From positions 1-64,000 of the forward strand of contig NZ_LWLE01000001.1 in NCBI RefSeq assembly GCF_001905125.1: a stretch of DNA of 64,000 bases, written 5' to 3'. The notes below the pieces were generated by a model. It did no database searches, was not told the origin of the DNA, and was given only the letters and a program-made list of their open reading frames with translations. Below, piece by piece: positions 27,701-36,892 of the stretch; position 1 is the stretch's first letter, and each line of letters starts with the position of its first letter. Both the position numbers and the translations under genes were made by a program. Origin of the DNA: Streptomyces sp. TSRI0281. Lineage in GTDB: Bacteria > Actinomycetota > Actinomycetes > Streptomycetales > Streptomycetaceae.

Positions 27701-27935
27701 TGACCAGGCTCTGGGACTCGTTCAGTTCTGAGGAGGCGTCAAGAGCGGCGGGCGCACCCGCCGCGATGACGGTGATCCCGACGACTGCCACTCCCGCGAC
27801 CAGCCGACTGCGTACCCGCACGGTCCGCTTGTCGGCGCCCGCCACCGGAGGCATCGCCCCGGAACCGTCGCGCGTGCTGCCCTTGCTCCGCGGCCGCTTC
27901 TTCTGCACCGGTGCTCGCAATCTTGACTCGTCCAC
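24780..27935 (-). CDS. cvnA: Conservon sensor kinase-like protein CvnA with NIT-type sensor
   Basis: 1051 aa. A basic N-terminus is followed by a membrane helix (about 45-65). A large extracytoplasmic helical domain (about 65-370) follows, of the nitrate/nitrite-sensing (NIT) type usual in CvnA, with a Gly/Asn-rich low-complexity insert (KGDGKNGRNGRNA). A second helix near 375-395, a HAMP linker, a coiled coil and a GHKL ATPase domain (LLENATAFSPPDS, DEGIGMSS, GAGLGLQV) come next. The last 330 residues are Pro/Glu/Ala-rich with repeated PSESE/TPSE motifs, then a basic end. CvnA heads the CvnB-C-D signalling complex at the membrane. The start is GTG at 27935. Confidence 0.94.
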   Translation of the reverse strand: MDESRLRAPVQKKRPRSKGSTRDGSGAMPPVAGADKRTVRVRSRLVAGVAVVGITVIAAGAPAALDASSELNESQSLVTLAELNQQAITLAHSLADERDTVTAYIAAGRDAGGKGDGKNGRNGRNADAKSRSTRVDQQIDEIRAAAPATLRRDLSTVPSLRRDALTGKGSALDAHQAYSEVISKLHDLADELAEKTPPRAAEATRAPLALGGAVEQASATRGLLLAALAVPGKKATETQTDPLTGLPLETQDEGDTEGDRDRDELSAAAQQARVRELASLADFDQAASPVARDKLATVVTGSEVNSAEKYLSRLTDRPELSASDREADAEKVGAALSARIDRMRSVESALGTAQVQRLEGLRDDDVTALELSIALLGGCFLIAVGVSTAVARTLTQPLAVLRIGAARLASEPESAEPVRYTGRNDEFAQVVRSMNTLHGKLHGLHNEFTGRFENLQSERGELIAGREALTLQRAELQVHAADLAAQLERLKNTVHHTFVNLSLRTLGLVERQLGVIESLEEREQDPDRLGTLFKLDHMATVMRRHSENMLVLAGAEHGHSHPSPIPLVDVLRAAVSEIERYERVTIQSLPPHAQIAGFAADDLSHLVAELLENATAFSPPDSHVELSGWLLETGEVMLSVQDEGIGMSSVRMGELNARLADPTSFEAGEQNADGAGLGLQVTSLLAARHGVRVQLREQKGSGVTAVVVLPQSLLPKALPAASPPPVPKSGDTPSLHLPGSVAEANSNALPSRSLAAPAEPAEPVAPVAPAESVAPVESVEPVEPSDSVDPLIAAAEQAIRDAGVQPAAEAQAPAPAPEQAPTGPEQTPSEPERAPTAAQAPDEPEYTPTAPEHTPSESAHTPSESEITLQVRLPVVPEETSDPYAIGPDRHERPADTGPTQPVPAAREPYAAPVAPEPPAAPAPAPAPAVDTLPGPRQPSAGRITDKGLPKRTPKVVQPAATPATERKGSLDKEALRRRLGGFHQGAKDGRRDVEVEIAESTGQVAVTDQGARTAHTAHTERSSPTEHTELTGRTDDRTDETGDTVEEARS

Positions 27936-28272
27936 CCTTGAAGCGGAGGTGACGCTCGGTCACGTAAAAAGGCGCCCCGCTCCTGGTACGGCTTCCGACC
28001 ATTCCAGTGCTTTTGAGAGGGGGGCGCGCATCAACCGCTCCGCCACTCGAACGAGTGAACATCACTCCTGAGTTGGCGAACAAGTCTGCCCGCGCGCCCT
28101 CTCGGCCACACATGGCCGCCGAGGTGGAACTTCCGCCCCGGCTTTGGCAGGATGCCCGCCCGCACGCCGGGCGGAGCCGTTCCTTCCGCCTTGAGGGACC
28201 GTACTGACCTGCCGGTACGAGCCAACGACCTTCTCGTGCAGGCCCCGTGAAGAGTGCGTGCAGACTGGCTGT
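27936..28272. other. 337-bp divergent intergenic region, cvn operon / PP2C-like gene
   Basis: No open frame here has gene-like codon use. It holds two short palindromes close to the cvnA side: GTGAC-gctcg-GTCAC (27949-27963) and GAGTGA-aca-TCACTC (28053-28067). It must carry the promoters of both flanking units. I could not pick convincing -35/-10 pairs. Confidence 0.6.
28053..28067. promoter_or_regulatory. Perfect palindrome resembling a BldD box
   Basis: GAGTGA-ACA-TCACTC is a perfect 6-3-6 inverted repeat. It contains AGTGA...TCAC, the early consensus for the developmental regulator BldD. It lies about 120 bp upstream of cvnA and 205 bp upstream of the PP2C-like gene. The match is short, so regulation by BldD is only a hypothesis. 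Confidence 0.4.
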
Positions 28273-29058
28273 ATGCGCATCGAACTCGCCTCCGCACCCG
28301 GCAGTCCCGAACGCCCCAACGAAGACTGGACCTCGACCATTCTTCCCGCGTCCGGGCAGGGTGGAACGCTGGTCCTGCTGGATGGCGTCACACCACCTCA
28401 GGGCAACGTCGGATGTGTGCACCCGGTTCCCTGGTTCACCGCGCGGCTGGGTGGCGCACTGGCCGAACTGTCGGGTTCGCGACGAGATCTGACGCTTACC
28501 GAGATCCTTTCGGAGTCCATCCGGCGCACCGCCGACGCCCATCGCCCGACGTGTGACCTTTCTCACGTACGCACGCCTCAGGCAACCGTCGTCCTGGCAC
28601 GCTGGGGCGAACACACGGTCGAGTACCTGGTGCTCTCCGACTCGGTCCTCCTTCTGGAGGCGGCGGACGGGACGGTGCGGCCCGTTCTCGACGACCGGCT
28701 CGACCGGCTGCCGCCCGGTTCCCTGGCCTCCGACGCGATCGCCGACGCACGGGCTCGCAACAAGGAGGGCGGCTTCTTCACGGCCGCCGCCGACCCCTCG
28801 GTGGCGTCACGTTCCGTGACCGGGGAGGTCCCGTCGACGGAGGTCCGCTCGCTGGCCGCGCTGTCGGACGGGGCGGGGCGCTGGACGGAGACGTTCCGCG
28901 AGGGCGACTGGGCGGCCGCTCTGGGGCTTCTGCGCAAGGTGGGGCCCCAGGGGCTGATCGACCGGGTGCGGGAGCTGGAGAACGCCGACACCGACCGCGC
29001 GTATCTGCGCCGCAGCAAGACGCATGACGATGCCACGGCGGTGTTCGTGGAGCTCTGA
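28273..29058 (+). CDS. PP2C-like (PPM family) phosphatase
   Basis: 261 aa. The landmarks are ERPNEDW near the start, LLDGVTPP, an inner LSDSVLLLEA strand, LAALSDGAGRW and the final THDDATAVFVEL. These correspond to the metal-ligand blocks of PP2C phosphatases (NED, DGV, SDG, DDAT), with aspartates present in each, so activity is plausible. It lacks the usual GMGG sequence after the first DG, so it may be an atypical member. The start is the ATG at 28273; a GTG five codons earlier is possible. Next to a conservon and divergent from it, it may act in the same signalling circuit (inference). Confidence 0.75.
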   Translation: MRIELASAPGSPERPNEDWTSTILPASGQGGTLVLLDGVTPPQGNVGCVHPVPWFTARLGGALAELSGSRRDLTLTEILSESIRRTADAHRPTCDLSHVRTPQATVVLARWGEHTVEYLVLSDSVLLLEAADGTVRPVLDDRLDRLPPGSLASDAIADARARNKEGGFFTAAADPSVASRSVTGEVPSTEVRSLAALSDGAGRWTETFREGDWAAALGLLRKVGPQGLIDRVRELENADTDRAYLRRSKTHDDATAVFVEL

Positions 29059-29184
29059 GGGCCGTCCCGCGGTTTCCTTCCCCGGGGCGTCCCGGCGGCA
29101 GGGGTGACGGCCGCCCGGCGCCCGGTTCTCCGCTCCGGCGCGCACACCCGCCTCCGGCGTACGCGTCAGCCTCCGGCGTACATG

Positions 29185-29682
29185 TCAGTCCTCCGCGCGG
29201 GCGTTGAAGTGCTGCAGCAGCCGGGCCAGTTCCGCCACCTCGGCCCGGTCCCAGTCCGCGAGCTTGCTCACATAGCGGCTGCGACGGGCGTCGCGGACGC
29301 TGCGGAAGCGGGCCAGACCCTCGTCGGTGAGATGGACCAGCCAGGCGCGGCCGTCCGCCGGATCGGGTTCACGTGCCACCAGTCCGAGGTCTTCCAGGGC
29401 GCGCAGTTGACGGCTCATCGTCGCCTTGCCGACGCCGAAGTAGCCCGCGAGTTCGGTGGCGCGCTGACGCCCCGCCGACTCCAGGCGTACGAGAAGGCCG
29501 TAGGCGGCCGACTCCAGGTCGGGGTGCACCTCGCGGGCCATCTCGCCCGAGTTGGCCCGCGCCCGGCGCAGAAAGACCGCCAACTCACGCTCCAGCGCGA
29601 GGAATTCGTGGTCCACACCACTTCCCGCGCTGGCACCGGGCCCCTGCCCGCTATGGCTCCCGTGCACGTCAGCACCCCTCAT
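29185..29682 (-). CDS. MarR-family transcriptional regulator
   Basis: 165 aa. The winged helix is ATELAGYFGVGKATMSRQLRALEDLGLVAREPDPADGRAWLVHLTDEG, with the conserved DGR wing. The flanking helices at both ends form the MarR dimer. The start is ATG at 29682. A perfect 5-3-5 inverted repeat lies just upstream (29699-29711), where an auto-regulatory operator would be expected. It is divergent from the GH25 lysozyme gene. Confidence 0.92.
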   Translation of the reverse strand: MRGADVHGSHSGQGPGASAGSGVDHEFLALERELAVFLRRARANSGEMAREVHPDLESAAYGLLVRLESAGRQRATELAGYFGVGKATMSRQLRALEDLGLVAREPDPADGRAWLVHLTDEGLARFRSVRDARRSRYVSKLADWDRAEVAELARLLQHFNARAED

Positions 29683-29698
29683 ACGCTTTCCCGCCGAT

Positions 29699-29711
29699 GA
29701 AAGTTTCTTTC
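29699..29711. promoter_or_regulatory. Inverted repeat upstream of the marR gene
   Basis: GAAAG-TTT-CTTTC, perfect, starting 17 bp upstream of the MarR start codon, and A/T-rich against a very GC-rich background. It is a likely MarR operator that could also reach the divergent lysozyme promoter. Confidence 0.5.
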
Positions 29712-29929
29712 GCCGTCGGCCATCACCGCAGCTCGGTCAGTATTTCGCAGGCGTAGACCAACGGCAGCGCGCAGGCCCCCTTCCGCCGCACGGGTCTACG
29801 TGCGTAGCGTCAGGTCTGTCACGAGTGGCATGAACACACCATGATGCCCTCGCGGGAGCGGCCCCCCAACCGCCCCCGGGTCAGCAGCTCCCCCATGCTC
29901 CCCCCACCGAGTCCTCGGAGGCACGCACC

Positions 29930-30754
29930 ATGCCCGTGCTCAGATCCGGTTCGCCCCGCCGCTCGCGCTTCGCCGCCGCGGGAACCCTGCTCGCAGCCTT
30001 CTCCCTCCTCCTCGCCCTGCCCGGCACGGCCGCGGCCGGCGACACCCCCGCCCGCGGTACCGCCCGGATGGGCCAGGGCGTCATCGAACACGACGGCCAG
30101 GGCGGACTGCCGCGCGACCCGCGCGCCGTGCAGACCGAAGGCGTGGACGTCAGCGGACACCAGAACGCCGTCGACTGGGCGACGCTCTGGAACAGCGGCG
30201 TGCGCTGGGCCTACGTGAAGGCCACCGAAGGCACGTACTACAGGAACGAGGACTTCGCCCAGCAGTACAACGGCTCCTACAACGTCGGGATGATCCGGGG
30301 CTCGTACCACTTCGCCACCCCGAACACGACCGGCGGAGCGGCCCAGGCGAACTACTTCGTGGACAACGGCGGCGGCTGGTCCAGGGACGGCAAGACACTG
30401 CCGGGCGCGCTGGACATCGAGTGGAACCCGTACGGAGCCCAGTGCTACGGCCTGTCCCAGGCGGGCATGGTCGCCTGGATACGCGACTTCGTGAACACCT
30501 ACAGGGCACGCACCGGACGGGACCCGGTGATCTACACCGCGACCAGCTGGTGGCAGACGTGCACGGGCAACAATGCCAGTTTCGGGGCGACCAACCCGCT
30601 CTGGGTGGCCCGCTACGACTCGACCGTCGGAGCGCTCCCGGCCGGCTGGGGCTTCTACACGATGTGGCAGTACACCTCGTCCGGCCCGACGGTCGGCGAC
30701 CACAACCGCTTCAACGGCGCCCTCGACCGCGTACGGGCGCTGGCCAACGGCTGA
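29930..30754 (+). CDS. Secreted GH25 lysozyme
   Basis: 274 aa. The signal peptide is MPVLRSGSPRRSRF then AAAGTLLAAFSLLLALPGTAAAG. The mature GH25 domain starts EGVDVSGHQNAVDWATLW, with AYVKATEGTYYRNEDF, the catalytic DxE in LDIEWN, YTATSWWQTCTG, LWVARYDS and FYTMWQYTSSG. GH25 enzymes hydrolyse the beta-1,4 bond between MurNAc and GlcNAc. The layout is that of Streptomyces lysozymes of the Chalaropsis type. The ATG at 29930 opens the signal peptide. A strong hairpin follows the gene. Confidence 0.95.
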   Translation: MPVLRSGSPRRSRFAAAGTLLAAFSLLLALPGTAAAGDTPARGTARMGQGVIEHDGQGGLPRDPRAVQTEGVDVSGHQNAVDWATLWNSGVRWAYVKATEGTYYRNEDFAQQYNGSYNVGMIRGSYHFATPNTTGGAAQANYFVDNGGGWSRDGKTLPGALDIEWNPYGAQCYGLSQAGMVAWIRDFVNTYRARTGRDPVIYTATSWWQTCTGNNASFGATNPLWVARYDSTVGALPAGWGFYTMWQYTSSGPTVGDHNRFNGALDRVRALANG

Positions 30755-30777
30755 CCGGCCCGAGGAACCGCACGACC

Positions 30778-30810
30778 GAGCCCCGGTGACAGCAGGTGTC
30801 ACCGGGGCTC
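30778..30810 (+). terminator. Rho-independent-like hairpin after the lysozyme gene
   Basis: Perfect 14-bp stem gagccccggtgaca/tgtcaccggggctc with a 5-base loop (gcagg), 24 bp after the stop codon. No T-run follows. Confidence 0.9.
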
Positions 30811-30842
30811 CGCGCTGCGCGCACCCCACTATGAACACCATG

Positions 30843-30861
30843 TATACGTGCTGTGTATAGT
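30843..30861 (+). promoter_or_regulatory. Probable -10 box inside an inverted repeat, deacetylase promoter
   Basis: TATAC-gtgctgt-GTATA forms an inverted repeat. Its right arm merges into TATAGT (30856-30861), a good -10 hexamer, about 55 bp before the deacetylase TTG start. No strong -35 is seen. The repeat could be an operator covering the -10. Confidence 0.45.
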
Positions 30862-30916
30862 CCTGGCCGTACCGCACGGGTGTGCGGATCTTACGTTCAT
30901 GGAGGAGTGACCCGCC

Positions 30917-31681
30917 TTGCCCAGGAAGACGAAGTCGTTCGGCACCGGGTTGGCTGCCGTCCTTGTGACCGCGCTCACGCTCACGCTGAGCGGCTGCTCG
31001 ATGGAGACGACCGCTCCGGGCTCGGCACGTCAGGACGCCGCATCCGATGCCAAGGGCTCGTTCGGCCCGGTGGACTGCCGCAAGGCCAAGTGCATAGCCC
31101 TCACCTTCGACGCCGGTCCGGCGAAGGACACCCCGCATCTCCTGGACATCCTCAAGGAGAAGAAGGTGCACGCCACCTTCTTCCTGCTCGGCAGGGACCA
31201 CGTCCTCAAGCACCCCGACACGGTGCAGCGCATCGAGGACGAGGGCCACGAGGTGGCCAACCACACCTGGTCGCACGAGATCCTCACGGACAAGAAGCCC
31301 GACGAGATACGCGCCGAGCTGAAGAAGACCCAGGACGCCATCGCGAAGATCACCGGGAAGAAGCCCCGGCTGATGCGTCCGCCGCAGGGCCGCACCGACG
31401 ACACGGTCTCCGACATCAGCAAGGACCTGGGGCTCTCGCAGATCCTCTGGAGCGCCACCGCCAAGGACTACTCGACGAACGACTCCGCGCTGATCAAGAA
31501 GCGGATACTCGACCAGGCGGGCAAGGACGGCATCATCCTGCTCCACGACATCTACAAGGGCACCGTGCCGGCCGTGCCGGGCATCATCGACGCGCTCCAG
31601 AAGAAGGGCTACACCTTCGTGACGGTCCCCGAGCTGATGGCCCCCGCCACCCCGGAGCCGGGCACCATCTACCGCCCTTAG
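30917..31681 (+). CDS. Polysaccharide deacetylase (CE4/NodB) lipoprotein
   Basis: 254 aa. The lipoprotein signal runs KTKSFGTGLAAVLVTALTLTLSGC with lipobox LSGC. The NodB domain has motif 1 as TFDAGP (usually TFDDGP), motif 2 as HTWSH, motif 3 as RPPQGR, and the late LLHD. The family removes acetyl groups from peptidoglycan or other glycans using a metal held by Asp-His-His. Here the second Asp of motif 1, normally a metal ligand, is Ala. Some secreted actinobacterial members share this, so activity may persist in altered form. The start is a TTG at 30917 with GGAGGAG 8 bases upstream. Confidence 0.88.
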   Translation: MPRKTKSFGTGLAAVLVTALTLTLSGCSMETTAPGSARQDAASDAKGSFGPVDCRKAKCIALTFDAGPAKDTPHLLDILKEKKVHATFFLLGRDHVLKHPDTVQRIEDEGHEVANHTWSHEILTDKKPDEIRAELKKTQDAIAKITGKKPRLMRPPQGRTDDTVSDISKDLGLSQILWSATAKDYSTNDSALIKKRILDQAGKDGIILLHDIYKGTVPAVPGIIDALQKKGYTFVTVPELMAPATPEPGTIYRP

Positions 31682-31766
31682 CAAGCCCTGACCGCTGCTG
31701 ACCGCTGCTGACCGCCGAGGGTGTCGGCACGGGCGACGACGCCAGGCACCGATGTCCGCACGCGGA

Positions 31767-31803
31767 ACGGCCCGCCCCCCGTTGACTCGGGTGGGCGGGC
31801 CGT
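31767..31803. terminator. Bidirectional terminator between deacetylase and lon
   Basis: 11-bp perfect stem acggcccgccc/gggcgggccgt, extended by ccc/ggg after a one-base bulge. It lies between convergent genes. Confidence 0.85.
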
Positions 31804-31849
31804 CCGTACCGGCCGCGCACCTGGTGCCACGCCCGTCACGCCGTGGCAC

Positions 31850-34270
<2,421 letters not shown>

Positions 34271-34291
34271 GATCTCCCCTTCGGCAGGCAA

Positions 34292-34312
34292 GTTGAGCTA
34301 TGTGGACTCAAT
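34292..34312. promoter_or_regulatory. HAIR element (HspR-binding site) upstream of lon
   Basis: The site reads GTTGAGC-tatgtgg-ACTCAAT. This fits the HAIR layout CTTGAGT-N7-ACTCAAG with conserved cores TTGAG and CTCAA and exactly seven spacer bases. In Streptomyces the HspR repressor controls dnaK, clpB and lon through HAIR sites, so this match before lon is strongly expected. Confidence 0.88.
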
Positions 34313-34433
34313 GCACCTGAGCGGCCGATTGTTCCCCGTCCGGTGTTCGCTCTGAGCGATCGGCCGCTTCCGCTGCCTGCGCGCCGCCCTGCCTCAGCAC
34401 CTCCCGTGCCTCCGTACCGGGTGCAACACCCGC

Positions 34434-34477
34434 GGAGCCTCCCGCCTTCCATGAAGGAGCCTCCCGCCTTCCATGAA
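34434..34477. repeat. Perfect 22-bp tandem duplication upstream of the ECF sigma operon
   Basis: The 22-bp word beginning ggagcctcccgccttcc and ending atgaa occurs at 34434-34455 and immediately again at 34456-34477. It ends 33 bp before the sigma-factor start, where promoter elements would lie. The period is about two helical turns, so copies would sit on one DNA face. Confidence 0.9.
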
Positions 34478-34509
34478 CCGGATACGGTCCGGCCGTCGAT
34501 AGGGAGGGT

Positions 34510-35151
34510 GTGAGGCTGTTGCGCCCTGCGGGGGAGGGCCCGGGACACCGGGACGACGGGATCGACGAGGACGACGGGCACCGTGCGGACGGGAGGGACG
34601 AGGACGCGGCACTGCTGCGGGCGGTCGCGCGGGGGGACGCGGTGGCCCTGGGCACGCTGTACGACCGGCACTCCGGCTGGCTCCACGCCCGGCTGAGCCG
34701 CCGGTGCCCGGACGCCGAGACCGTGCGGGAGGTGCTTCAGGACACCTTCGTGGCCGTGTGGCGGTCCGCCGGAACGCACCGGGGCGGGCCGGCGGGCGGC
34801 TGGCTGTGGGTGATCGCCGCCCGTCGGCTCGTCGACGCCCAGCGGGCCGCGGCCCGACTGGACCGGACCGCCGACACGGGGTGGAGCACCACCGTGCCCT
34901 CCACCGAGGAACGGGTGCTGGCCGGACTGGAGTACGGGGACGTGGGCGACGCGCTCGACCGGATCCCGCCCGAGCTGGGTGAGGTGCTGCGCGCGACGGT
35001 CGTCGACGGCCTGACGACCCGGGAGGCCGCGCGGCTGCTCGGCATCCCGGAAGGCACGGTCAAGACCCGCGCGCTGCGGGCCAGACGCGAACTGCGCGCC
35101 GCCCTGGCCCGGCCGGCGCCGAACGACGCCCCACTGGGAGGCACGGCATGA
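34510..35151 (+). CDS. ECF-family RNA polymerase sigma factor
   Basis: 213 aa. Sigma region 2 is around LGTLYDRHSGWLHARLSRRCPDAETVREVLQDTFVAVWRS. Sigma region 4 is LGEVLRATVVDGLTTREAARLLGIPEGTVKTRALRARRELR with its helix-turn-helix. Regions 1.1 and 3 are absent, as in ECF factors. An acidic Asp/Glu-rich stretch precedes region 2. The GTG at 34510 directly follows AGGGAGG (tight spacing, start not certain). The end overlaps the anti-sigma gene (ATGA), so the factor and its probable inhibitor are made together. Confidence 0.93.
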   Translation: MRLLRPAGEGPGHRDDGIDEDDGHRADGRDEDAALLRAVARGDAVALGTLYDRHSGWLHARLSRRCPDAETVREVLQDTFVAVWRSAGTHRGGPAGGWLWVIAARRLVDAQRAAARLDRTADTGWSTTVPSTEERVLAGLEYGDVGDALDRIPPELGEVLRATVVDGLTTREAARLLGIPEGTVKTRALRARRELRAALARPAPNDAPLGGTA

Positions 35152-36125
35152 GGCACGGCAGGACATCGGGAGCTGCCACGAACGCGGGCCGGCACGTGGG
35201 TCAGGAGTCGGCGGCACGGTACGCGGACGGCACGGCGTCCGGGACGGCTGCCCGGTCGCTGGAGGAACACATCGAGATCTGCGGGACCTGCGCGGCCCGT
35301 GTGTCGTCGGCGGTCCGGGCCCGGGGAGCGACGGCGGCGGTACTGGCCGACGTCCGGGCGGCGGTGCTGACCGCGGCACTCGCCGAGCCCGGTGGGGCCC
35401 ACGAGACGCGTGGGACCGGTGAGGCGGTCACCGCGCCGCCGATCCCTCCGATCGCCCCGATCCCCGCCATCGCCCCGATCCCCACGGTCGCCCGGGTTCC
35501 CGCCATCGCCCGGGTCCTCTGGGCGGCGGGGCCCGCCCTGCGCGGGCCCTGGTTGCTGGCGCTCGTGCTGGTGGCCGTGGGGGCGGTGGCCCTGGCGTAC
35601 GGGGCGGGGCTCGGAGCCTCGGCGCGTCCGCTGCTGCTCGTGACCGCGCCGGTGCTCCCGCTCGCCGGGGTCGTCGTCTCGTACGGACGGTATGCCGACC
35701 CCCTGCACGAGATCGCCGCCTCGACCCCGTCCGGCGGGGTGGGGCTGCTGCTGACCAGGTCCGCCGCCGTGCTCGGGGTGAGCATTCCGGCGCTGACCTG
35801 CGCCGGTGCGCTGCTGCCCGCCTCGGCGGGCGGCCCCGGTGCCGCGGCGTGGCTGCTGCCGGGGCTGGCGATGACCCTCGCGGCGCTCGCCCTCGGCTCG
35901 TACATCGGCTGCCGCGCGGGCGCCTCGGTCGTCGCGGCGGGATGGGCCGCAGCGGTCGTCCTGCCCACCATCGGCGCGGCGCCGGGGGCCGCCGCGCTGG
36001 TGGCCGGGGCCGCCCCGTACTTCGCGGGGCCGGGCATCCAGGTCTGCTGGGCGGCCGGTGCCCTCGTATGCGCGGCGCTGATCGCCGTACGCCGTAGATC
36101 CTTCGACCATCTGGAGACGTTGTGA
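35148..36125 (+). CDS. Membrane anti-sigma factor with zinc (ZAS-like) motif
   Basis: 325 aa. The N-terminal cytoplasmic part carries EEHIEICGTCAAR, the H-x3-C-x2-C ZAS signature of zinc-binding anti-sigma factors. A Pro/Ile/Ala repeat (PPIPPIAPIPAIAPIP) follows, then about six membrane helices (e.g. PWLLALVLVAVGAVALAYGAG). The large membrane part is unusual, since most ZAS proteins have one helix or none; it could be fused to a transporter-like domain. By overlap it is coupled to the sigma gene before and the ABC ATPase after (GTGA). Confidence 0.85.
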   Translation: MRHGRTSGAATNAGRHVGQESAARYADGTASGTAARSLEEHIEICGTCAARVSSAVRARGATAAVLADVRAAVLTAALAEPGGAHETRGTGEAVTAPPIPPIAPIPAIAPIPTVARVPAIARVLWAAGPALRGPWLLALVLVAVGAVALAYGAGLGASARPLLLVTAPVLPLAGVVVSYGRYADPLHEIAASTPSGGVGLLLTRSAAVLGVSIPALTCAGALLPASAGGPGAAAWLLPGLAMTLAALALGSYIGCRAGASVVAAGWAAAVVLPTIGAAPGAAALVAGAAPYFAGPGIQVCWAAGALVCAALIAVRRRSFDHLETL

Positions 36126-36892
36126 GCGTAAAGGTCACCAGACTGACCGTCCGGCACCGCAGGAAAGCCGTGCTGGACGCCGTCGACCTGGACTTCGCGC
36201 CGGGCGTACACGGCCTGCTCGGTCCGAACGGCGCGGGCAAGACCTCGCTGATCCGGATCCTGGCGACCGTGGCGGCCCCCGCCGAAGGCCGGGTGGAGCT
36301 GCTCGGCAACGAGGTCGGCGCCGCGTCGGACCACCGCGGCCGGTCGGCGGTGCGGCGCAGGCTCGGATATCTGCCGCAGGAGTTCGGCCACTACCCCGGC
36401 TTCACGGTCCGCGAGTTCATCGCCTATGTGGCCTGGCTCAAGGAGATGGACGGGGCGCGGGTGGCGTCGGCCGTGGAACGCGCCGTGGAACGCGTGGGTC
36501 TGGCGGACCGGATCGACACGAAGGTGAAGACGCTGTCCGGGGGCATGATCCGGCGCGTCGGTATCGCCCAGGCCATCGTCAACGAACCGGCGCTGCTGCT
36601 GCTCGACGAGCCGACCGCCGGGCTGGACCCGGAACAGCGCGTCGAGTTCCGGGCGCTGCTGCGGGAGCTGGGAGAGACGTCCACCGTGATCGTGTCCACG
36701 CATCTGGTCGAGGACGTCGCCGCGGCCTGCACCGATGTGACGCTGATCGAGACCGGCCGGATCGCCTACCGGGGCACGACCGCAGAGCTCATCGAGCTGG
36801 GCGGCGAGCCGGACGGGCTCGGCGGCAACCCCATCGAGCGTGGCTACACCACCGCCCTGCGCGCACACCGTACGGAGGTGGCGGCCCGATGA
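36122..36892 (+). CDS. ABC transporter ATP-binding protein
   Basis: 256 aa. Walker A is GPNGAGKTSL, the signature is LSGGMIRRVGIAQAI, Walker B is LLLLDEPTAGLDP, and the H-loop is in VSTHLVEDV. All ATPase motifs are intact. It resembles drug- or lantibiotic-type exporter ATPases with separate membrane subunits. The start is GTG, overlapping the anti-sigma stop. The end overlaps the next membrane gene (ATGA). The transporter is presumably under the ECF factor. Confidence 0.93.
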   Translation: MSVKVTRLTVRHRRKAVLDAVDLDFAPGVHGLLGPNGAGKTSLIRILATVAAPAEGRVELLGNEVGAASDHRGRSAVRRRLGYLPQEFGHYPGFTVREFIAYVAWLKEMDGARVASAVERAVERVGLADRIDTKVKTLSGGMIRRVGIAQAIVNEPALLLLDEPTAGLDPEQRVEFRALLRELGETSTVIVSTHLVEDVAAACTDVTLIETGRIAYRGTTAELIELGGEPDGLGGNPIERGYTTALRAHRTEVAAR

